From the NCBI GenBank assembly GCA_964555565.1, contig CAZKTF010000136.1:1-9658 (forward strand): 9,658 bases of DNA, read 5' to 3'. Shown here in pieces: positions 5,589-9,658 of this stretch. The notes below the pieces were generated by a model. It saw only the letters and a program-made list of their open reading frames with translations. It had not been told where the DNA came from and did not search any database. A program made the position numbers and the translations under genes. Origin of the DNA: CAZKTF01 sp964555565. GTDB taxonomy: Bacteria; Planctomycetota; JAJSAM01; JAKLKS01. Each line of letters begins with the position of its first letter. Position 1 is the first letter of the stretch.

Positions 5589-6812
5589 CTACTTCTTGTA
5601 GGTTGCCAACGCTTCCGCCTCGCTGAGGACGTGGTCGCTCGCCTTGGCGGCGGCGAACATGCGGTCCACCGTGGCGTCGTCCGCGGGGAGCCCCCGCTTC
5701 TCGAGCCAGGAGACGACGTTCGACTTCCCGCTCATGGGCCCCATCGTGATGACCTGCTCCAGGCCGAACTCGTCCGCCGGGACGCCGGAGTAGACGCGGT
5801 TGGCGAGCCAGGGGTCCCCGCGCTTGAGCGCCTTGGCCACGGCCGCGGCGTGGACGCCCGTGGCGGTCTCGAAGGCGTCCTTCCCCACCACGGGGTAGTT
5901 CGAGGGGACGGGGACCTTCACGTACTCGGAGACCTTCCGGCAGTAGCGCGGGAGCGTGCGGAGATCGTTGCGGACGTACCCCAGGAGCTTCATGTTCACG
6001 AGGAGGAGCTCCATCGGGGCGTTCCCGGCCCGCTCGCCGATCCCGATGGCCGCGCCGTGGATCCGGTCCGCCCCCGCCTCGTAGGCGGAGATGGCGTTCC
6101 AGACGTCCAGCCCCCGGTCGCGGTGGCCGTGCCAGTCGAGCTTCACGGGGTGCTTCCCGATCACCTCCCGCTTGACGAAGGAGACGAGGTTCCAGGCCCC
6201 CCGCGGGTCCGAGTGCCCCACCGTGTCGCAGACCACGATGCGCTGCGCCCCGTGGTCGATGGCCGCGGAGTAGATCTGCTTCACGATGGCGGGCGGCGTC
6301 CGCGTCGTGTCCTCGGTGACGAACATCACCCGGAGCCCGCGCTTCACGGCGTAGTCGCAGGCCCGGATCGACAGGTCGAGGAGCTTCTTCACGTCCCACT
6401 CCTCGACGAGCTGCCGGATGGGCGAGCAGCCGAGGAAGATGGCGCACTCGATGTCGAGCCCCGTGGCGTCGCGGATGTCGGCCACGGGCTTGATGTCCGC
6501 CTCGAGCGTGCGCGCGGCGCAGTTGGGGTCGATCTTCACGCGCCCCGAGGTGATCTCCCTCGCCAGCGCGGTCACGTCCTTCACGGCGTGCGGCCCCGCA
6601 CCCGGCAGGCCCAGGTTCACCGCGTCGATCCCCAGGGCGGCGATCTCGTGGAGGATCTCGATCTTCTGCCCGATGGGCGGGCTCGTGGTGGAGGGGGACT
6701 GGAGCCCGTCGCGGAGGGTCTCGTCGTCGAAGGTGGCGCGGTGGGACGGGCGCGGACGGTCCCCCCCGGCGTTCCAGTCGTGGATGAGCTGCTCGCGGGT
6801 GGGTTCGGCCAT
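5589..6812 (-). CDS. LeuA-like DRE-TIM metallolyase (2-isopropylmalate/homocitrate synthase family, RDGLQ type)
   Basis: This 407-residue protein belongs to the HMGL-like/LeuA superfamily, which condenses acetyl-CoA with a 2-oxoacid on a divalent metal. DETLRDGLQSP (30-40) supplies the substrate Arg34 and metal Asp35. The metal histidines are H228 and H230 in WHGHRDRGLD, and GIGERAGN at 257-264 is the LeuA/homocitrate-synthase signature. TGVHAAAVAK (318-327) corresponds to the SGIHQDGVLK segment of LeuA. It stops about 100 residues short of standard LeuA: the C-terminal leucine-binding regulatory domain is absent, so leucine feedback is not expected. RDGLQ in place of RDGEQ recalls HMG-CoA lyase, but the rest is LeuA-like, and I recall a conserved RDGLQ subgroup annotated as 2-isopropylmalate synthase. 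The start at 6812 is fixed by GAGGAGG 6 nt upstream; the frame stays open into lysC, but that part is antisense noise. It is divergent from lysC. The substrate (2-oxoisovalerate, pyruvate or 2-oxoglutarate) is undecided. Confidence 0.85.
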   Translation of the reverse strand: MAEPTREQLIHDWNAGGDRPRPSHRATFDDETLRDGLQSPSTTSPPIGQKIEILHEIAALGIDAVNLGLPGAGPHAVKDVTALAREITSGRVKIDPNCAARTLEADIKPVADIRDATGLDIECAIFLGCSPIRQLVEEWDVKKLLDLSIRACDYAVKRGLRVMFVTEDTTRTPPAIVKQIYSAAIDHGAQRIVVCDTVGHSDPRGAWNLVSFVKREVIGKHPVKLDWHGHRDRGLDVWNAISAYEAGADRIHGAAIGIGERAGNAPMELLLVNMKLLGYVRNDLRTLPRYCRKVSEYVKVPVPSNYPVVGKDAFETATGVHAAAVAKALKRGDPWLANRVYSGVPADEFGLEQVITMGPMSGKSNVVSWLEKRGLPADDATVDRMFAAAKASDHVLSEAEALATYKK

Positions 6813-6818
6813 GGCGAT

Positions 6819-6825
6819 CCTCCTC
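6819..6825 (-). promoter_or_regulatory. Shine-Dalgarno site GAGGAGG of the LeuA-like gene
   Basis: GAGGAGG lies 6 nt before the ATG at 6812 on the minus strand. It decides this start over upstream in-frame alternatives. Confidence 0.8.
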
Positions 6826-6843
6826 GGAGCCGTCGGACCCCTC

Positions 6844-6849
6844 AGTCTA
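6844..6849 (-). promoter_or_regulatory. -10-like box TAGACT of the LeuA-like gene
   Basis: TAGACT on the minus strand ends 31 nt before the ATG. The predicted leader of about 25 nt includes the GAGGAGG ribosome site. No TTGACA-like -35 is visible. Two CGGTTC repeats lie where the -35 region would be. Confidence 0.5.
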
Positions 6850-6863
6850 GCCGCGGGGGGGAA

Positions 6864-6904
6864 CGGTTCGCGCCCGGTTCCGTGCCGCCCGGGAGCGGCG
6901 GTTC
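6864..6904 (+). repeat. Three CGGTTC direct repeats in the divergent promoter region
   Basis: CGGTTC occurs at 6864-6869, 6875-6880 and 6899-6904. The first two are 11 bp apart (one helical turn) and the third is 24 bp further. They lie between the -10 boxes of the LeuA-like gene and lysC, so they could be operator half-sites for both promoters. GAAC-G-GTTC at 6861-6869 is also a small inverted repeat overlapping the first copy. No regulator gene is present to support this. Confidence 0.4.
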
Positions 6905-6907
6905 GGG

Positions 6908-6913
6908 TAGGCT
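6908..6913 (+). promoter_or_regulatory. -10-like box TAGGCT of lysC
   Basis: TAGGCT is 35 nt before the GTG start of lysC. The implied leader of about 29 nt contains a strong ribosome site. The -35 region shows no consensus, so the assignment rests on position and on similarity to the other boxes. Confidence 0.42.
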
Positions 6914-6931
6914 CCCGCGGATCGACCCGGC

Positions 6932-6940
6932 GGGGGAGGT
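6932..6940 (+). promoter_or_regulatory. Shine-Dalgarno site GGGGGAGGT of lysC
   Basis: GGGGGAGGT ends 8 nt before the GTG at 6949. It favours that GTG over the ATG at 6958, which would be 17 nt away. The resulting N-terminus, MIVMKFGGTS, is the usual form for aspartokinases. Confidence 0.8.
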
Positions 6941-6948
6941 GAGCGGCC

Positions 6949-8265
6949 GTGATCGTGATGAAGTTCGGCGGGACAAGCATCGGCGACGCGGAGAGGATCC
7001 GCGCCGTCCTCCGGCTGGTCCGCGAGTGCGAGGCCCGCCGGCCCGTCGTGGTCGTATCCGCCCACGCCGGCGTCACGAACCTCCTCGTGGACCTCGCGCA
7101 GCGGGCCCTCAAGGGGGCCGTGGGCGTCGCCGAGTTCCGCGACCGCCACTTCGGGATCCTGGACGCCCTCGGGATCCCGCGGGATCTGATCCGGGACGAG
7201 ATCGAGGACCTGCGCTCGCTCCTGAAGGGGATCACCCTCGTGGGCGAGCTCACCCCGCGTTCCCTCGACTGCATCATGTCCTTCGGCGAGCGGTGCTCGG
7301 CCCGCACCGTGGCCGAGGCCTTCCGCAAGGACGGGCTCGCCGCGACCGCGTGCAACGCCTACGACCTGGGGCTCCTCACCGACTCGCGCTTCGGCGCGGC
7401 CAACCCGCTCGAGTCCTGCTACCCCGACCTCGGGCGCCGCCTCCGCGAGGTGGAGGGGATCCCCGTGGTGACCGGGTTCGTCGCCAAGGACCGCCGGGGG
7501 AACATCACGACCCTCGGGCGCGGCGGCTCCGACTACTCCGCCTCCATCGTGGGCCGCGCCGTCGGGGCCGAGGAGATCCAGGTCTGGACCGACGTGGACG
7601 GCGTCATGACCGCGGACCCGAAGATGTGCCCGCGGGCCCGCTCCATCGCCGAGATGTCCTTCACCGAGGCGAGCGAGCTGGCCTACTACGGGGCCCGGGT
7701 CGTGCACCCCTCGACCATGATCCCGGCGGTCAGGGCGGGGATCCCGATCCGGGTCCTCAACACGCTGCGCCCCGAACTCCCGGGCACCGTGATCCTCCAG
7801 GCCGCGCCCCCCTCGCGGGAGGCGGTGAAGTCGATCGCCCACCGCGGCCACCTCTCGCTCGTCACCGTGACCTCGACGCGCATGCTCCTGCAGCCCGGGT
7901 TCATGGCGCGCCTGTTCGAGGTCTTCGGGCGCCACGAGGTGGTCATCGACATGGTGGCGACGTCGGAGGTCACGGTCTCCTTCACCGCGGACTCGCGGAA
8001 GGACCTCGGCCCCGCGGTCGAGGAGCTGCGCGAGATCGCCGACGTCCAGGTCGAGGAGAAGCAGGTGCTCGTGGCGCTTGTGGGCGAGGGCATCCGGGGC
8101 GCGCCGGACGTCCTCGCCCGCGCCTTCGGGACGCTGCGCGACGCCGGGATCCGGCCCCGGATGGTCTCCTTCGGCTCCACGAACGTGAACCTCTCGGTCC
8201 TCGTCGGGGAGCGCGACGTGGAGGCCGCCGTGAAGGCGCTCCACGCGGAGTTCTTCGAGGGCTAG
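6949..8265 (+). CDS. lysC: Aspartate kinase (LysC type, with ACT domains)
   Basis: Aspartokinase phosphorylates L-aspartate with ATP, the first step toward lysine, threonine, methionine and diaminopimelate. This 438-residue protein is close to E. coli LysC (449). The kinase domain shows KFGGTSIGD at 5-13, SFGERCSA at 111-118, TTLGRGGSDYSAS at 187-199 (nucleotide site), WTDVDGVMTADP at 213-224 and ARVVHPSTM at 249-257. Two C-terminal ACT domains follow. The first (about 300-370) contains LLQPGFMARLFEVFGRHEVV and MVATSEVTVSFT; the second (about 373-436) contains SFGSTNVNLSVLV. This is the arrangement of lysine-inhibited enzymes, so lysine feedback is likely but not shown. The protein has no homoserine dehydrogenase domain. 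It is divergent from the LeuA-like synthase and shares a 4-bp CTAG with the stop of the convergent gene. Confidence 0.97.
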   Translation: MIVMKFGGTSIGDAERIRAVLRLVRECEARRPVVVVSAHAGVTNLLVDLAQRALKGAVGVAEFRDRHFGILDALGIPRDLIRDEIEDLRSLLKGITLVGELTPRSLDCIMSFGERCSARTVAEAFRKDGLAATACNAYDLGLLTDSRFGAANPLESCYPDLGRRLREVEGIPVVTGFVAKDRRGNITTLGRGGSDYSASIVGRAVGAEEIQVWTDVDGVMTADPKMCPRARSIAEMSFTEASELAYYGARVVHPSTMIPAVRAGIPIRVLNTLRPELPGTVILQAAPPSREAVKSIAHRGHLSLVTVTSTRMLLQPGFMARLFEVFGRHEVVIDMVATSEVTVSFTADSRKDLGPAVEELREIADVQVEEKQVLVALVGEGIRGAPDVLARAFGTLRDAGIRPRMVSFGSTNVNLSVLVGERDVEAAVKALHAEFFEG

Positions 8266-9494
8266 CTCTTCGGCCCGCCGCGCTGCCCGCGCCCGCGCCC
8301 GCGTCCCTGGCCGCGCTTGCCCGGCGGTGCCGCGGGGGGCTGCGCCTTGCGGTCCCCCTCGGGCTCCCCCAGGTCGCGGAAGAACTGCCCGCTGTCCTGC
8401 AGGCGCGCGAGGTAGGAGGCGAAGTCCTTGCGGACCTCCGGGGTGATCCCGCCGCCCTGGCTCCCCGCCCCGAGCAGCTCGTCCACGACCCAGCCCGGGA
8501 GGTAGGCCTCGGCGGAGAACTCCCTCTCGAGCGGCTCCTCCTCGACGGCCACGAGCCCGACGCGGGCGAGCGCCCCCTCGCGGCGGAAGATCGCGCGGCG
8601 CACGAGGAGCTCGTCCTCGCTCGTCGAGAGGGCCTTCACGACCTCCACGACGGGCATGACGGAGGACCCGGTGTAGACCTCCTGGAACAGGAGGAGCGCG
8701 ATGGCCGCCGTCTCCTCCGGGAGGAGGTGGTGCTCGCGGGCGAGGCGCACGATCGGGAACCCGGCGCTGCTCTCGGTGGCCTGGAGGCGGCGGCGGATCC
8801 GCGTCTCGGCCTCCCGGCATCGGTCCACGGCCCGCTCCGCGCTCTCGGCCGGGTGGCGGGGGTCCTCCCCCTCGGGGGGCGGCCCGAAGAGGCGCTGCGC
8901 CCGGCGCTGGTACAGCGCGGTGAGCCGGCCGACCTCGAGGAGGTGCTCCCGGGCGTCCCTGTAGGGCCGCACCGGCTCGCGCCGGGCCTTCCGCCCCGCG
9001 CCCCGGCGCAGCTCCCGGCGTACGGCGCGGAAGACGCGCTCGGAGATGGCGAACCACTGGTCGAGGAGGTCCGCGGCCTCGTTCCCCTCGTAGGTGCCGA
9101 CGGCGCCGCTCGCGCGGAGCGGGGCGTCCTCCTCGAGCACCTCGGCCCCGTCGAGGATCCCCCAGGACGAGTCGAAGACGACCTCCAGGATCTCGCGGCC
9201 GCTGAGCCCCTCGTCGCCCCACTGGACGCGGCGGGAGAGGAGGAGCAGGAGGACGAGGACCTCCTCGCGGGAGAAGCGGCGCCGCCGCTCGAGCCGGCCG
9301 AGGAAGCCCGGGAGCGGCGGGTCGAGGAGCCCCTCCTCGACGGAACGCTCCAGGGTCCGGCGGATCCGCTCGCGCACCGTCCCCTCGGGGCGCCGGCCTG
9401 CCATCTCGTCGTCGATGGCCCGCTGGAGCCGGTTGAGGCGGTCCCCGAGATCGAGCAGCTTCTCGAGGTGGAGCCGGGCCTGATCGCTGAGCAT
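8262..9494 (-). CDS. Protein with duplicated winged-helix-like module and RG-rich tail
   Basis: I do not recognise this 410-residue protein by name. Two segments, about 79-136 and 262-319, align without gaps over 58 residues. They share the pattern LLL...V..G, then E, S, L, then L...G.V...E, identical at about 12 positions and similar at many hydrophobic ones, so the protein looks internally duplicated. The pattern resembles the winged-helix domain I recall before the ATPase module in CDC48-like bacterial AAA proteins; here no Walker A or B motif is present. The N-terminus (1-60) and the middle (about 145-240) are charged and helical. The last ~20 residues (GKRGQGRGRGRGQRGG) form an Arg/Gly tail that may bind nucleic acid. 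No signal peptide or membrane span is seen, so a cytosolic role is likely. I chose the ATG at 9494 because AAAGGAG lies 11 nt upstream and a TATACT box lies beyond it; the frame stays open to 9617. An AAA-ATPase partner is conceivable but not in the window. Confidence 0.8.
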   Translation of the reverse strand: MLSDQARLHLEKLLDLGDRLNRLQRAIDDEMAGRRPEGTVRERIRRTLERSVEEGLLDPPLPGFLGRLERRRRFSREEVLVLLLLLSRRVQWGDEGLSGREILEVVFDSSWGILDGAEVLEEDAPLRASGAVGTYEGNEAADLLDQWFAISERVFRAVRRELRRGAGRKARREPVRPYRDAREHLLEVGRLTALYQRRAQRLFGPPPEGEDPRHPAESAERAVDRCREAETRIRRRLQATESSAGFPIVRLAREHHLLPEETAAIALLLFQEVYTGSSVMPVVEVVKALSTSEDELLVRRAIFRREGALARVGLVAVEEEPLEREFSAEAYLPGWVVDELLGAGSQGGGITPEVRKDFASYLARLQDSGQFFRDLGEPEGDRKAQPPAAPPGKRGQGRGRGRGQRGGPKS

Positions 9495-9505
9495 CGTGCC
9501 GGCGG

Positions 9506-9512
9506 CTCCTTT
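9506..9512 (-). promoter_or_regulatory. Shine-Dalgarno site AAAGGAG for the duplicated-module gene
   Basis: AAAGGAG is 11 nt before the ATG at 9494 on the minus strand, inside the leader predicted from the TATACT box. It supports 9494 over the upstream in-frame start at 9617. Confidence 0.7.
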
Positions 9513-9529
9513 CGGTCCCGCCTGCGGGG

Positions 9530-9535
9530 AGTATA
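9530..9535 (-). promoter_or_regulatory. -10-like box TATACT
   Basis: TATACT on the minus strand is one base from TATAAT, in very GC-rich sequence. It would give a leader of about 29 nt to the ATG at 9494. No TTGACA-like -35 is seen at the usual spacing. The inverted repeat at 9557-9571 lies just upstream. Confidence 0.55.
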
Positions 9536-9556
9536 GCAGGAATCCCCCGCGCCCAT

Positions 9557-9571
9557 CCCGGGCAGCCCGGG
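9557..9571. repeat. Perfect 7-bp inverted repeat CCCGGGC-A-GCCCGGG
   Basis: The arms match exactly around a single A. It lies about 22 bp upstream of the TATACT box, so it could be an operator. A one-base loop makes an RNA hairpin of full stem length impossible, and no T-run follows, so I do not call it a terminator. It may be chance in C/G-only sequence. Confidence 0.35.
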
Positions 9572-9601
9572 GGAGGGGCCCCCGTGGAATTCGGGCACGA
9601 T

Positions 9602-9641
9602 GTCGGGACTGTAGCAAGGCCGTCGGGAGCGTAGCGAGGCC
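9602..9641 (+). repeat. Two tandem 20-bp repeats
   Basis: Units 9602-9621 and 9622-9641 begin GTCGGGA and end AGGCC, matching at 17 of 20 positions. A weaker similarity continues to the window edge, so the array may extend beyond it. I see no gene in 9495-9658; this intergenic stretch holds the promoter, the inverted repeat and these units. Confidence 0.6.
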
Positions 9642-9658
9642 GCCGGCGACACGGCCGA

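Noticed and set aside
6813..7355. An upstream extension of the LeuA-like frame
   Set aside because: It is antisense to the well-supported lysC N-terminus, and a strong ribosome site fixes the start at 6812.
5631..9536. A 1301-codon open frame on the plus strand
   Set aside because: It runs antisense to the LeuA-like gene and the duplicated-module gene and out of frame through lysC. Its composition is low-complexity and it matches no family; GC-rich codon use keeps such frames open.

Overview
The window is a very GC-rich (visibly above 70%) bacterial chromosome segment with tightly packed genes, G/C-ending codons and 4-bp stop/start overlaps. The gene content (an RsmB-type rRNA methyltransferase, an ArnT-like membrane glycosyltransferase, a LeuA-like synthase, a LysC-type aspartokinase) is ordinary housekeeping and envelope metabolism. 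Nothing fixes the phylum. The style suggests a GC-rich environmental lineage such as Planctomycetota or Myxococcota, but that is a guess. I see no rRNA, tRNA, CRISPR array, prophage or transposase gene.

Left part, plus strand (1-3753): the 3' end of an RsmB-like rRNA m5C methyltransferase; then a three-gene unit made of a single-pass membrane protein of unknown function, a LarA-family nickel-pincer racemase/epimerase homologue and a xylose-isomerase-like TIM-barrel protein. Both junctions in the unit are GTGA overlaps, so the three are probably translated in a coupled way. A 62-residue cysteine-rich protein follows, apparently from its own promoter and possibly leaderless. The LarA and TIM-barrel pair suggests stereochemical conversion of a hydroxyacid or sugar acid; the substrate is unknown.

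Middle part, minus strand (3779-6812): a LeuA-like DRE-TIM synthase is followed downstream by an ArnT/PMT-type membrane glycosyltransferase. The 193-bp gap between them holds a compact element of three related ~27-30 bp repeats, two direct and one inverted, built on a GGTCAGACC core that looks REP/RAYT-like.

Right part (6813-9658): a 136-bp divergent promoter region with three CGGTTC direct repeats separates the LeuA-like gene from lysC (plus strand). lysC meets, tail to tail and sharing a CTAG stop, a minus-strand gene of unknown function. That protein carries two similar winged-helix-like modules and an Arg/Gly-rich tail. The last ~160 bp hold its promoter, a perfect inverted repeat and two tandem 20-bp units.

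Five transcription units have a TANNNT -10-like box a short distance upstream of the start codon, which supports the proposed gene starts. I found no clear new defence or mobile system. The most interesting items are the 5449-5576 repeat element, the duplicated winged-helix/RG-tail protein, the LarA homologue with altered substrate-pocket residues, and the small cysteine protein.
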